20,889 nucleotides of DNA from WRDS01 sp964492775 (GCA_964492775.1 CAZBLH010000029.1:1-20889); one strand, 5' to 3'. Positions 1 to 8,297 are shown, counted from the stretch's first letter. Notes: generated from the sequence alone by a model not told the origin. Numbers and translations: made by a program.

Positions 1-1
1 C

Positions 2-1093
2 ATCGTCGTCTACGTCGGCTGCGGCGAGCGCGGCAACGAGATGACCGACGTGCTCATGGAGTTCCCGGAGCTCATGGACCCGTACTCGGGCGCGCCGCTG
101 ATGAAGCGGACCGTGCTCGTGGCCAACACCTCCAACATGCCGGTCGCCGCTCGTGAGGCATCCGTGTACACAGGCGTGACGATCGCCGAGTACTTCCGCG
201 ATATGGGTTACGAGGTGGTCCTACAGGCCGACTCCACCTCCCGCTGGGCCGAGGCGATGCGAGAGATCTCCGGCCGCCTCGAGGAGATGCCGGGCGAGGA
301 GGGCTACCCCGCGTACCTCGGCACTCGGTTGGCCGCCTTCTATGAGCGCGCCGGCAAGGTCGAGTGCGCCGGCGAGCAGGGCGATGCGTCGCGCGAGGGC
401 TCGGTCTCGATCGTCGGATCGGTTTCGCCTCCGGGCGGTGACCTCTCCGAGCCGGTCGTGCAGTCCACGCTGCGCGTCGTCAAGGTGTTCTGGGCGCTGC
501 AGGACACGCTAGCGTTCCAGCGGCACTTCCCAGCGATCGACTGGCTGCAGTCCTACTCGCTCTTCGTTGACAAGGTCTCGCCGTACTGGGACGCGAACGT
601 CTCGCCCGAGTACCGGGCCAGGCGCGACCGCGCCATGGGGATCCTGCAGCGCGAGAGCGAGCTAGCCGAGATCGTGCGACTCGTCGGAATCGAGGCGCTC
701 TCGGCGGACGAGCAGATCCTGATGGAGGTCGCCAAGTCGCTGCGCGAGGACTTCCTGCAGCAGAACGCGTTCCGCGATGACGACCAGTTCACGAGTCTGG
801 AGAAGCAGGACCGCCTGCTCGGCTCCATTCTGTACTTCTACGACCGTGCGCTGGCCGCGAGCAAGGAGGGCGTCGCACTCGACTCCATCTTCTCGGCTCC
901 CGTGCGCGAGCGCATCGCCCGGGCCAAGTACCTGGACGAGAGCGAGATCAGCGTGTTCGACCAGATCGATGACGAGATCGACAAGCAGCTTGCACCAGGG
1001 GCGGCACTCGCCGACGAGTCCGGTGTGGGCGCTGACGCCGATGCCGCTGTCGCGGCCACGTCCGGCGCAGATGATGCGGAGGTGGAGGGTTAG
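2..1093 (+). CDS. atpA: V/A-type ATP synthase subunit A, 5'-partial
   Basis: This is the catalytic A subunit of a V/A-type rotary ATPase, which couples ATP turnover to H+ or Na+ movement across the membrane. The reading frame is open from base 2, so the gene begins before the window and the Walker A region is missing. The first visible residues, VYVGCGERGNEMTDVL, are a hallmark of this subunit. They are followed by the conserved stretches SRWAEAMREISGRLEEMPGE and GYPAYLGTRLAAFYERAG and by the usual helical C-terminal domain. The last 30 or so residues are an Ala/Asp/Glu-rich low-complexity tail, longer than I expect for the family. The stop TAG shares its last base with the GTG start of the B subunit gene, so the two are probably translationally coupled. 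Confidence 0.97.
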   Translation: MVVYVGCGERGNEMTDVLMEFPELMDPYSGAPLMKRTVLVANTSNMPVAAREASVYTGVTIAEYFRDMGYEVVLQADSTSRWAEAMREISGRLEEMPGEEGYPAYLGTRLAAFYERAGKVECAGEQGDASREGSVSIVGSVSPPGGDLSEPVVQSTLRVVKVFWALQDTLAFQRHFPAIDWLQSYSLFVDKVSPYWDANVSPEYRARRDRAMGILQRESELAEIVRLVGIEALSADEQILMEVAKSLREDFLQQNAFRDDDQFTSLEKQDRLLGSILYFYDRALAASKEGVALDSIFSAPVRERIARAKYLDESEISVFDQIDDEIDKQLAPGAALADESGVGADADAAVAATSGADDAEVEG

Positions 1094-2526
1094 TGGCGCG
1101 CGAGTACAGGACGACACGTGACATCGTCGGTCCGCTGCTTCTGGTCGAGGGCGTCGAGGGCGTGACCTACGGCGAGCTCGTGGAGCTCGAGTTCCCGGAC
1201 GGCACCCAGTCGCTCGGCAACGTGCTCGAGGTCGACGGCGACATCGCGCTCGTGCAGTCGTTCCAGGGCACGCGCGGTGCGAACCCCTCGCAGACGACCG
1301 TACGCTTCCTGGGTCGCGGACTCGAGCTGGGCGTCTCCCGCGACCTGCTCGGCCGCGTGTTCAACGGCCTTGGTCGCCCGCGCGACGGAGGACCCGAGAT
1401 CATCGCCGACAAGCGGGTCTCGATCTACTCGGCGCCGATCAACCCGATCTCGCGCGACTTCCCAGACGACTTCATCGCCACGGGAATCTCCTCGATCGAC
1501 GGTCTGAACCCACTCGTGCGCGGGCAGAAGCTGCCGATCTTCTCGGGCTCCGGCTTGCCGCACAACGAGCTTGCCGCTCAGATCGCGCGTCAGGCGGGCG
1601 TGCTGGTTCGCGAGGCGGACCCCACCAAGGCCGGCGCCAAGGAGGAGGGCGAGTTCGCGGTCGTCTTCGCCGCGATGGGCATCACCTTCGAGGACGCCGA
1701 CTTCTTCATCAACGAGTTCCGCTCCACCGCGGCCATCGAGCGCGCGGTGCTGTTCCTGAACCTTGCCGATGACCCCGCGGTCGAGCGCATCGCTACCCCG
1801 CGCATGGCACTTACCGCGGCCGAGTACCTCGCCTTCGACTGCGACATGCACGTGCTCGTCATCTACACGGACATGACGTACTACTGCGAGGCGCTGCGCG
1901 AGGTCTCGGCAGCTCGCAAAGAGGTCCCAGGTCGCCGAGGCTACCCCGGCTACCTCTACACCGACCTCGCGACGATGTACGAGCGCGCCGGCCGCATCCA
2001 GGGCAAGAAGGGCTCGATCACTCAAGTGCCGATCCTCACCATGCCCGACGACGACAAGACGCACCCGATCCCCGACCTTACCGGGTACATCACCGAGGGT
2101 CAGATCATTCTGGACCGCGCTCTGCATCGCGCGGGCGTCTATCCGCCCATCGCGGTCTTGCCGTCGCTCTCGCGCCTGAAGCAAAAGGGCATCGGCCCCG
2201 ACAAGACGCGCGAGGACCACGCCGATCTCTCGAACCAGCTGTTCGGCGCCTACGCGCGCGGCGTCCAGGCCAAGGAGCTCGCGGTCATCCTCGGTGAGGC
2301 CGCGCTTTCCGAGACGGACCGGGCCTACGTCGCCTTCGCAGACGCCTTCGAGGACCGGTTCATCCGGCAGGGGGCGGACGAGGAGCGCAGCATCGAGGAG
2401 ACCCTCAGCCTCGGGTGGGAGCTCGTGTCGCTCCTGCCAAAGACTGAGCTCAAGCGAATCAAGGACGAGTACATCGAGCGCTACCTGCCGAGCGCCTCGG
2501 ACGAGGTGCTGGAGGAGTCGGCGTAA
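1093..2526 (+). CDS. atpB: V/A-type ATP synthase subunit B
   Basis: This is the non-catalytic nucleotide-binding B subunit of the V/A-type ATPase, 477 residues and so full length for the family. It starts at GTG overlapping the atpA stop by one base. The N-terminal beta-barrel region begins near REYRTTRDIVGPLLLVEGVE. The central domain contains FSGSGLPHNELAAQIARQA, the degenerate P-loop region typical of B subunits, and later LATMYERAGRIQGKKGSITQ and MPDDDKTHPIPDLTGYITEG, both very characteristic. The C-terminal helical domain is intact and ends at TAA 2526. The gene sits between atpA and a small membrane protein gene in the same operon. Confidence 0.98.
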   Translation: MAREYRTTRDIVGPLLLVEGVEGVTYGELVELEFPDGTQSLGNVLEVDGDIALVQSFQGTRGANPSQTTVRFLGRGLELGVSRDLLGRVFNGLGRPRDGGPEIIADKRVSIYSAPINPISRDFPDDFIATGISSIDGLNPLVRGQKLPIFSGSGLPHNELAAQIARQAGVLVREADPTKAGAKEEGEFAVVFAAMGITFEDADFFINEFRSTAAIERAVLFLNLADDPAVERIATPRMALTAAEYLAFDCDMHVLVIYTDMTYYCEALREVSAARKEVPGRRGYPGYLYTDLATMYERAGRIQGKKGSITQVPILTMPDDDKTHPIPDLTGYITEGQIILDRALHRAGVYPPIAVLPSLSRLKQKGIGPDKTREDHADLSNQLFGAYARGVQAKELAVILGEAALSETDRAYVAFADAFEDRFIRQGADEERSIEETLSLGWELVSLLPKTELKRIKDEYIERYLPSASDEVLEESA

Positions 2527-2527
2527 C

Positions 2528-2740
2528 ATGACGCCGCTGCTGTTCACAGTCGCAGTCGTGCTCCTTGGCGTGGCGGTTGGCGCGCAGGTGGCGTACCTGC
2601 GCGCGGCGGCGCGCGCCACCGGAGAGCTGCCGCGCACGCTCAAGGTGATCTCGTACCTCAACATCGGACTGCTCGGTGTGCTCGCCGTGGTGCTCGTCGT
2701 TGCGGCGTTTGTGACCAGCGTGTTCGGGACGGGGAGGTGA
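2528..2740 (+). CDS. Small two-helix membrane protein in the V-ATPase operon
   Basis: This 70-residue protein has two clear hydrophobic segments, about residues 3-24 and 41-64. They are joined by a basic loop containing YLRAAARATGELPRTLK, which suggests a hairpin membrane topology with the loop in the cytoplasm. The ATG lies one base after the atpB stop, and atpD starts seven bases after its stop. It is therefore embedded in the operon and probably co-translated. I do not recognise it as a standard V/A-ATPase subunit. It is shorter than a usual K (proteolipid) subunit and shows no obvious membrane glutamate in the helices. An assembly or accessory role is inferred only from position. Confidence 0.8.
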   Translation: MTPLLFTVAVVLLGVAVGAQVAYLRAAARATGELPRTLKVISYLNIGLLGVLAVVLVVAAFVTSVFGTGR

Positions 2741-2747
2741 GCGCAGG

Positions 2748-3377
2748 ATGGCGACCCCGCTTCGGGTGAACCCGAACCGAATGGAGCTTCTCAAGCTGCG
2801 CCGTCGTGCCGAGATGGCTCGGCGTGGCCATAAGCTTCTCAAGGACAAGCTAGACGAGCTCATCAAGGAGTTCATGGCCCGGATCGCGCAGAACCGCCGT
2901 GTCCGTGACGAGGTAGAGCAGGAGCTCATCGCCGTCCAGGGCCTGTTCGGTATCGCGCGCTCCGTCGCCGGCTCGCCGGTCATTGCGCAGGCGCTGCTTG
3001 CGGGCGAGCCTGCCGACCTCGTGACCACCGACGAGCGCAACGTGATGAGCGTGAAGGTGCCCGAGGTACACCTGGGCGAGATTCCCGAGTCTGAGGGCTA
3101 CTCGTACGCGACGACGCCGACCGTTCTCGACGACGCGCTCGAGCGTCTGGCCGAGCTGCTGCCGCGGATGGTTGACCTGGCGGCGCGCGAGAAGACGATC
3201 GAGCTCCTGGCCGCCGAGATCGAGGCGACGCGCCGGCGCGTGAACGCGCTCGAGTACGTACTCCTGCCGCAGCTCGATGGTGCGGTCCGCGAGATCCGCA
3301 TGAAGCTTGATGAGACCGAGCGCAGCGAGCGCACGCGGCTCATGAAGGTCAAGGACATGCTGCAGGGCGCCGAGTAG
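2748..3377 (+). CDS. atpD: V/A-type ATP synthase subunit D
   Basis: Subunit D forms the central rotor shaft of the V/A-type ATPase, linking the A/B hexamer to the membrane ring. The 209-residue protein opens with RVNPNRMELLKLRRRAEMAR, the conserved D-subunit start, followed by the GHKLLKDKLDELI helix. It is almost entirely helical, with a long C-terminal coiled coil (from about AAEIEATRRRVNALEYVLLP), as expected for the shaft. Its length is normal. It is the last gene of the operon in this window; an intrinsic terminator follows about 50 bases downstream. Confidence 0.97.
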   Translation: MATPLRVNPNRMELLKLRRRAEMARRGHKLLKDKLDELIKEFMARIAQNRRVRDEVEQELIAVQGLFGIARSVAGSPVIAQALLAGEPADLVTTDERNVMSVKVPEVHLGEIPESEGYSYATTPTVLDDALERLAELLPRMVDLAAREKTIELLAAEIEATRRRVNALEYVLLPQLDGAVREIRMKLDETERSERTRLMKVKDMLQGAE

Positions 3378-3430
3378 GGGAGCCGCTCGCAGACTACTTC
3401 GCTGATGTCTTGGTATGTGCGCGCAAAGCA

Positions 3431-3467
3431 ACGCCCGTCAGCCGAGGCCGACGGGCGTTTTCGTCTT
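3431..3467. terminator. Intrinsic terminator of the atp operon, possibly bidirectional
   Basis: A perfect 9-bp stem (ACGCCCGTC at 3431-3439 with GACGGGCGT at 3450-3458) closes a 10-base loop. TTTT follows, then a second short T run. It lies between the atpD stop and the convergent pmbA stop at 3481. Read on the minus strand the stem is followed by only weak T-rich sequence, so termination of the minus-strand genes is less certain. Confidence 0.85.
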
Positions 3468-3480
3468 TGCGTGCGGTCGC

Positions 3481-4815
3481 CTACTTCGTCTGTCCGGTGA
3501 AGGAGAACTCCTCGCACAGGATGCCCGGCACGAGCGTGGCGCTGTCCTCGGTGCCGACGAACCTGCGGTTCGCGGTGATGCCGGTGCAGGTGCGCAGCGC
3601 CTCGACCGCCGACTGAGTGAAGCGCAGGTTCTTGAGCGGCCGGGTCAGGCGACCGTCCTCAATGAGGAACGTGCCATCACGCGTCATGCCCGTGAGCGTC
3701 ACCGGCACCGGGTCCTCGACGTTGACGTAGTGGAAGCGCGTGACGTACACGCCGCGTTCCACTCGCCCGATGAGCTCCTTGAGAGTCGCGTCGCCCGCAG
3801 CCAGCTGCAGGTTGAGCGCCATAGGCCCGAAGGGGTTGGGCGCCGGCAGCGCGTGACCGGTGTTGGCGAGCCCCGTACGGGCCGCCCAGTAGGAGTCGGT
3901 CACAGGCATCCGCGCGACTCCGTTCTCGACGCACACCGTTCTGGTCTTGGCCACACCTTCGTAGTCGAAGGTCATGCCGAGCGCGTCGGCGGCAAGCGCG
4001 TCGTCAATGATGCTCACGAGCGGGCTGAACACCTGCTCGCCGATATGGTCTGAGAGAAACGAGCGTCCCTCGTGGAACGCCTTTGCCGAGAGACCCACGT
4101 AGCCGATGAAATCGAGGATGTCGGAGACGGCCTCAGGCGCGAGCACGACCGGGTACGTCCCGATCTCCAGCTCGCCCGGATCCGCCGACCGCACCGCGAG
4201 CCCCGCGGCTTCGGCGCCGAGCGCGGCCGGGTCGAACTCACCGGCGTCGCGGGAGAGGAAGCTCGCCCAGCCCGTGCCGGTCTCGCCGGTTGCGAGCACC
4301 GTCGACTCCAGGCCGGTGAGCGACCCGGCCGCGTCGATGCCGCGGCTGGAAGCAATAGCGATCGCCGACTCCGAGGCGCGTACCTTCCCAGCCGCGGCAA
4401 GCCCGCGCTCCCGCGACTCGGCCACGATAGCGGCGACAGCGCCGGCGCGGGCCTCGGCGTCGAAGCCGCGGGTCGCGTCGACCGCGCGCGCCGAGGGCGC
4501 CACGGGCGTGGGGTCGGGCAGGCCGGGGAAGTCCGGGTCCTCAGGTGCGACGCTTGCGGCGGCGCGCGCGGCGGCGCAGCATTCGCGGAGCGAGTGCTCG
4601 TCGGTGCGGTTGGTGGATGCGACGCCCACTCGGCGACCGAGCACCGCGCGAACGCTCACGATCACGTTCTCCTCGGCGACGTTCTGGTTGATGCGGTTGT
4701 TCGCGAAGCGCGTGAGCGCGCTCTTCTCGGCGGCGACGAGTGCTTCGGCTTCATCGGCGTCGGTGAGCGCTACTGCGCGCGCGGCGAGCTCGCGAGCCTG
4801 GTCCTGTGTGATCAT
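3481..4815 (-). CDS. pmbA: TldE/PmbA family metallopeptidase partner
   Basis: This is a TldE (PmbA) homologue, the partner of TldD in a heterodimeric zinc protease known in Escherichia coli to process microcin B17 and degrade CcdA. From the ATG at 4815 the protein has 444 residues, a normal length. The frame stays open further upstream, but only inside tldD. Family features are the N-terminal half with SALTRFANNRINQNVAEENV and RAVLGRRVGVAST, and a C-terminal region with FDYEGVAKTRT, NTGHALPAPNPFGPMALNL and YVTRFHYVNVEDPVPVTLTG. As expected for the TldE side there is no HExxxH zinc motif. The start overlaps the tldD stop by one base (TGATG), implying coupled translation and equal amounts of the two partners. 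Confidence 0.93.
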   Translation of the reverse strand: MITQDQARELAARAVALTDADEAEALVAAEKSALTRFANNRINQNVAEENVIVSVRAVLGRRVGVASTNRTDEHSLRECCAAARAAASVAPEDPDFPGLPDPTPVAPSARAVDATRGFDAEARAGAVAAIVAESRERGLAAAGKVRASESAIAIASSRGIDAAGSLTGLESTVLATGETGTGWASFLSRDAGEFDPAALGAEAAGLAVRSADPGELEIGTYPVVLAPEAVSDILDFIGYVGLSAKAFHEGRSFLSDHIGEQVFSPLVSIIDDALAADALGMTFDYEGVAKTRTVCVENGVARMPVTDSYWAARTGLANTGHALPAPNPFGPMALNLQLAAGDATLKELIGRVERGVYVTRFHYVNVEDPVPVTLTGMTRDGTFLIEDGRLTRPLKNLRFTQSAVEALRTCTGITANRRFVGTEDSATLVPGILCEEFSFTGQTK

Positions 4816-6257
4816 CAGCGACCCACCCCCACCTGCACGCCGCGGAACCGCGCGGGAGCTGCTCCGTGTGCGACGTGGGCGACCTGCATCGGCTCGCCCT
4901 TGCCGCAGTTGGGAAGCCCCCAGACCTGCCAGTGCTTGCGAGAGCATACGGCATCGCAGCTCGCCCAGAACTCGGGCGTTGAGCCGGTGTAGTTCGGCAG
5001 TTTGACCATGCGTCCGAGCTCGCCGTTCACGATCTCCCATCCGATCTCGCACGCGAACTGGAAGTTCAGGCGCTTGTCGTCGATGGACCAGGACTGATTG
5101 GTGTCGATGTACAGGCCGCGCTCGGTGTCGGCGATGAGGTCGTGGAAGTCCCACGTGCCCGGCTCGAGAGAGATGGTGGTCATGCGCACGAGCGGGATAC
5201 GGTTCCAGCCGTCAGCGCGCATCGAGCCGTTCGAGCCGCGGCCGATGACCGGTGCGGTCTCTCGGCTGGAGAGAAAGCCGGTGAGGACGCCTTCGGTTAC
5301 GAGCAGGTCGCGCCCGGCGGGCACGCCCTCGTCGTCCCAGCCGAAGGTGCCGAGAGAACCCGGGATCGTCGAGTCCGCCGAGACGGTGACGTGCGCGCTT
5401 CCGTACCTCAGCCTACCCAGGTCGCCCGTGCCAACCCACGAGGTGCCCGCGAACGCGGCCTCCTCGCCGAGCACGCGGTCGAGTTCGGTGGGGTGGCCGA
5501 TGGATTCGTGGACCTGCAGCGCCATCTGGTTGCCGGAGATGATCAGGTCCATCTCGCCGCTGGGGCAGTCCGCTGCCGAGAGCAGCGCGGCTGCTTCTTC
5601 GGCCACGCGCGGGGCCTGGCCCACGAGATCGAGCGACTCGACGTACTCCCAGCCGGCTTGGGCCCAGCCGCCCCCGTGGTTGCTGGGGTAGGAGCGGGAG
5701 AGCACCTCGCCGTCGGCGATGGCGTACGCTTCGATACCCGCGCCCGTCTCGGTCCAAGACTGCTCGGTGAAGGAACCATCGGTGGAACCGAACCACTTGC
5801 GGAACCGGTCGCACCCGCAGTGGGCCTTCGTGATGGCGACCTTGGGCTCGGCGCGCATCGCCTCGTCGGCCGCGAGCAGCAAGGCGAGCTTGTCCTCGAG
5901 CGATACTTCGAAGGGGTCTCGGGCGACAGGCCCGGCCCACGTCCCGTTCTGGGGCTCGAGGGCCGATAGCTGCACCGGCGTCTCGCGGACGAGCGCCGAG
6001 GCCCGCGCGATGACCACCGCCTGTCTGGCGACCTCGGCCGCGCTCTGCTGCGTCACGTCGCGCGTGGCCGCGAATCCCCACGCGCCGTCGGCGAGCACGC
6101 GCACCCCGATGCCGAAACTGTCCGATCTCTCGACGGCCTCGACCCGGCCGCTTGCAACGCGCACTTCCTCGTGGGCGGTATCCACAACACGCGCGTCAGC
6201 GTAGGTCGCTCCCGCCAGTTTCGCCGCGTTGAGCGCGGCCTCGACCACATCTCTCAA
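4815..6257 (-). CDS. tldD: TldD metalloprotease
   Basis: TldD is the zinc-bearing subunit of the TldD/TldE protease. The HExxxH motif is visible as HESIGH (about His250, Glu251 and His255, counted from the chosen start), followed by PTELDRVLGEEAAFAGTSW. The C-terminal part contains GYVESLDL-like and NQSWSIDDKRLNFQFACEIG stretches typical of the family. I chose the TTG at 6257 (protein LRDVVEAALNAAKLAGATYA onward). It gives about 480 residues, close to the 481 of E. coli TldD, and a GAGGGG ribosome-binding sequence lies about 10 bases upstream. The frame remains open to an ATG at 6323, an alternative that would add an unconserved 22-residue leader. The gene is first in a two-gene operon with pmbA. 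Confidence 0.93.
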   Translation of the reverse strand: MRDVVEAALNAAKLAGATYADARVVDTAHEEVRVASGRVEAVERSDSFGIGVRVLADGAWGFAATRDVTQQSAAEVARQAVVIARASALVRETPVQLSALEPQNGTWAGPVARDPFEVSLEDKLALLLAADEAMRAEPKVAITKAHCGCDRFRKWFGSTDGSFTEQSWTETGAGIEAYAIADGEVLSRSYPSNHGGGWAQAGWEYVESLDLVGQAPRVAEEAAALLSAADCPSGEMDLIISGNQMALQVHESIGHPTELDRVLGEEAAFAGTSWVGTGDLGRLRYGSAHVTVSADSTIPGSLGTFGWDDEGVPAGRDLLVTEGVLTGFLSSRETAPVIGRGSNGSMRADGWNRIPLVRMTTISLEPGTWDFHDLIADTERGLYIDTNQSWSIDDKRLNFQFACEIGWEIVNGELGRMVKLPNYTGSTPEFWASCDAVCSRKHWQVWGLPNCGKGEPMQVAHVAHGAAPARFRGVQVGVGR

Positions 6258-6322
6258 GTGATACCGTCCCCTCAGTATCTGTCGCGAAAACCGGTCGCGC
6301 AGAGCCCAGGAATGCGGCTGCA

Positions 6323-6407
6323 CACCGGTACTTGGTATGGCGTCAGGAATTCCGGTGAGGCGTTAGAGAGCATACCCGCCGATAAGGTCGGGTATTCACG
6401 CAACGCC
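6323..6407 (-). promoter_or_regulatory. Structured leader candidate upstream of tldD
   Basis: The space between the nlpC-type gene and tldD contains several inverted repeats. GGCGTT (6359-6364) pairs with AACGCC (6402-6407), enclosing ATACCCG (6372-6378) with CGGGTAT (6389-6395). CACCGG (6323-6328) pairs with CCGGTG (6352-6357). None is followed by a T run in the minus direction, so a simple terminator is unlikely. They would fall in the 5' leader of the tldD-pmbA transcript. I recognise no known riboswitch class. Confidence 0.35.
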
Positions 6408-6443
6408 GATGGTACGTGGTGGTGGTGCCGGCGGCTTGCTCGG

Positions 6444-7745
6444 CTAGCGAGTACCGCCGTAGCCGGAAAGCGCCTCGTTCGTGCTCTTCACCGCTCCCTT
6501 GGGGGGAGTGGTGCGATAGGTCCAGGGGTAGCGACGGGCGCCGGCGTAGTCGCTGCGGTCCGCAAGCCTCGAGATCTTGACGAAGTCGCCGGTCCGCGGC
6601 GCGTGGATGTAGTAGCCCCCGCCGATGTAGATGCCGACGTGATGGATGGGCGATCCGAAGAAGACGACGTCACCGGGGACGAGGTCCGCAATAGCCACCT
6701 TCTGCCCGAGCTGGAACTGCGAGCCCGAGTAGTGCGGCAGCTTCACGCCGTGCTGTGCGTAGACGTAGAGCACCAGGCCGGAGCAGTCGAAGCCCGCTGG
6801 GGTCTCGCCGCCCCAGAGGTACGGGATTCCGTGGTAGGCCAGCGCGGTCTCGACCGGCGTGCCCGGCTTGGCGACGATGCCCTTGCTCGAAGCGCCCGAG
6901 AGTATTTCGGCAAGCAGCTGGGACTGATCGGCCTGGCGGCGCACAGCCTCGTCGTCGAGGAGCTCGAGCAGCTCCTGGCGCGCCTCGGTGAGCATCTGCT
7001 GGCGCTCCTGGAAGCGCAGCATGACCTCGATGCGGCGTGCCTTGAGCTCGAACTCGAGCGACTGGGCCTGGGCCTCGACATCGCGCAGGTCATTCACGCG
7101 CTGGTCGAGCAGGTCCTTTTGGGCTCGCAGCGAGGCTGCGATGTCAGCGTCGCGGATGCCCATCGTGTTGAGGAACTTCACGCGGGCGATCAGGTCCGCC
7201 ATTGACGAGGAGTTCAGCAACACCTCGACGGCGTTGAGCTCTCCGATCCGATACAGGGTGGTCGCCCGGTCGCCGAGAAGCCCTGACTGGATGTCGTAGG
7301 CCTCCTGGGCCTCGTCGAGCTCGCTCTTGGCCGCATCTACGTCAGCCTTGATCTTGGCGAGCTGCTCGACCGCGGCGTTGTACTCCTCGGTAGCGACCTC
7401 GAGTTCCCGGTCGAGAGCCATCAGCTGATTCTCGAACTCTTCGAGTTGCTGCTGCTTCTCGCCCAGCTCCTCGCGGAAGGCTTCGGTGTCCGAATCGACG
7501 TTGACGTCGATCTCAGAAGAGGTGCTGCCGCGGCGGGCTACAGGGGTCAGGTTGGAGGTACCGGCCGTTGATGGCGCAGGCGACGTCGAAGGGGCCGCCG
7601 CGCTTGAGGATGCCTCGTTCGCCGGCCAGCTGCCCAGCATGTCGGCCTCAGGGTTTGCCGCTACGGGAGTAGCCGTCAGTAATGCTATTGCAAGTGCCAG
7701 CGCGCCCGTTCGCGCACCCGCATTCTTCGCTATGTCGCGACGCAT
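6444..7745 (-). CDS. Secreted coiled-coil NlpC/P60 peptidoglycan hydrolase
   Basis: This is a probable D,L-endopeptidase that cuts peptidoglycan stem peptides outside the membrane. I chose the ATG at 7745 (433 residues). GGAGAGG lies seven bases upstream, and a typical signal peptide follows at once (basic start, then GALALAIALLTATPVAA). A Ser/Thr/Pro-rich linker leads into a long charged coiled coil, about residues 90-290, as in PcsB- or RipA-like hydrolases. The NlpC/P60 domain is C-terminal. The catalytic Cys is in FDCSG (about Cys321), the catalytic His in HHVGIYIG (about His369) and the third polar residue in YIHAP (about His381). The motif YLWGGETPAGFDCSG is classical. The coiled coil probably regulates access to the active site. 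The frame stays open to 7889, but that extension looks like leader sequence. Confidence 0.93.
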   Translation of the reverse strand: MRRDIAKNAGARTGALALAIALLTATPVAANPEADMLGSWPANEASSSAAAPSTSPAPSTAGTSNLTPVARRGSTSSEIDVNVDSDTEAFREELGEKQQQLEEFENQLMALDRELEVATEEYNAAVEQLAKIKADVDAAKSELDEAQEAYDIQSGLLGDRATTLYRIGELNAVEVLLNSSSMADLIARVKFLNTMGIRDADIAASLRAQKDLLDQRVNDLRDVEAQAQSLEFELKARRIEVMLRFQERQQMLTEARQELLELLDDEAVRRQADQSQLLAEILSGASSKGIVAKPGTPVETALAYHGIPYLWGGETPAGFDCSGLVLYVYAQHGVKLPHYSGSQFQLGQKVAIADLVPGDVVFFGSPIHHVGIYIGGGYYIHAPRTGDFVKISRLADRSDYAGARRYPWTYRTTPPKGAVKSTNEALSGYGGTR

Positions 7746-7763
7746 CGAGTGCCTCTCCAGGAA

Positions 7764-7840
7764 GCGAACTCCGGCAAGTTCGCTGTAGTCACCATAGACG
7801 CTCGCACGCGAGCAGGCGACCGTAACCAGTGATTCTACAC
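7764..7840 (-). promoter_or_regulatory. Promoter and hairpin-rich leader of the NlpC/P60 gene (candidate)
   Basis: On the minus strand TAGAAT (7840-7835) is a plausible -10 element, but no good -35 is visible. The leader after it has two compact hairpins. One is GCTCGC/GCGAGC (7800-7805 with 7808-7813). The other is GCGAACT/AGTTCGC with a 6-base loop (7764-7770 with 7777-7783), just upstream of the ribosome-binding sequence. I do not see the conserved blocks of a c-di-AMP (ydaO) riboswitch, which often precedes such genes in actinobacteria. Confidence 0.35.
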
Positions 7841-7898
7841 ACAATCTGCGGAAAACGCGAGGTGACAGCCCATACAGCGCGTTTCTCACGCCCAGAAC

Positions 7899-8144
7899 CT
7901 ATGCAAAGTTGATGCCGACACTCACCTTTGCGTTAGGAGGCGGATCGGCGCCCGAAAGCGTCTGGGCGCGCTCTCTCGAGAGCCGGCTCGCCGCCTCGGC
8001 GAGCGGGCGCATCCGGTGCAGGTAGCGTTGCGCGGCAAGCGTCGAGAGCCGCAGCGGCCGCACACCGCAGGAGCGGTAGGCGAGCCAAGCGGCCCAGGCC
8101 TCGGCGAATGTGATGTCGGCTTCATCGCGCATGCAGACGAGCAT
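7899..8144 (-). CDS. Small hypothetical protein (81 residues)
   Basis: The reading frame has strongly G/C-biased third codon positions like its neighbours, which supports real coding. The protein starts MLVCMRDEADITFAEAWAAW and is alanine- and arginine-rich. It is predicted mostly helical, with no signal peptide or membrane segment. The ATG at 8144 or the one at 8132 could be the start, and neither has a strong Shine-Dalgarno. It lies upstream of, and in the same direction as, the NlpC/P60 gene, separated by about 150 bases that carry that gene's own leader. I do not recognise the family. A chance frame in GC-rich DNA remains possible. Confidence 0.45.
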   Translation of the reverse strand: MLVCMRDEADITFAEAWAAWLAYRSCGVRPLRLSTLAAQRYLHRMRPLAEAASRLSRERAQTLSGADPPPNAKVSVGINFA

Positions 8145-8153
8145 CGCCGAGCG

Positions 8154-8173
8154 ACCTTACCAAAACCTTACCA
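8154..8173. repeat. Two direct 9-bp repeats, 11-bp period
   Basis: ACCTTACCA occurs at 8154-8162 and again at 8165-8173, start-to-start 11 bases, about one helical turn. The pair lies between the start of the small minus-strand gene and the structured leader of the subtilase gene. It could be a binding site for a regulator of either; this is suggested by spacing only. Confidence 0.4.
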
Positions 8174-8194
8174 GTTGGGATTTCGCGTGCGAGA

Positions 8195-8254
8195 TGGCAT
8201 CACCCACCGTTCGTCGCGCCGGGCTCAAGGACGGGGGTTCAATCTCCGATGCCA
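8195..8254 (+). promoter_or_regulatory. Long stem structure in the subtilase leader
   Basis: TGGCATC (8195-8201) pairs with GATGCCA (8248-8254). Stacked directly inside it, ACCCACCGT (8202-8210) pairs with ACGGGGGT (8231-8238) with one bulged A. The terminal loop has 20 bases and the 3' side has a 9-base bulge. The structure sits 43 bases before the GTG of the subtilase gene and has no T run. It resembles no riboswitch I know. At 60 bases it is too short for a tRNA, despite a TTCAATC sequence. Confidence 0.4.
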
Positions 8255-8297
8255 CTATGTAGGACCGTAGACTTCTTCGCGGCTGAGGGGTGATCGA

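Noticed and set aside
3415..4053. Long plus-strand frames opposite pmbA and tldD (3415-4053, 4072-5005, 5098-5969)
   Set aside because: They are antisense to confidently identified genes, have Arg/Ala-rich shadow composition and no ribosome binding sites.
7746..7900. c-di-AMP (ydaO) riboswitch before the NlpC/P60 gene
   Set aside because: This class is common before such genes, but its conserved sequence blocks are not present. Only two short hairpins are seen.
8195..8254. Possible tRNA (7-bp outer stem and TTCAATC)
   Set aside because: Only 60 bases lie between the stem ends, there is no T stem of five pairs and no anticodon arm.
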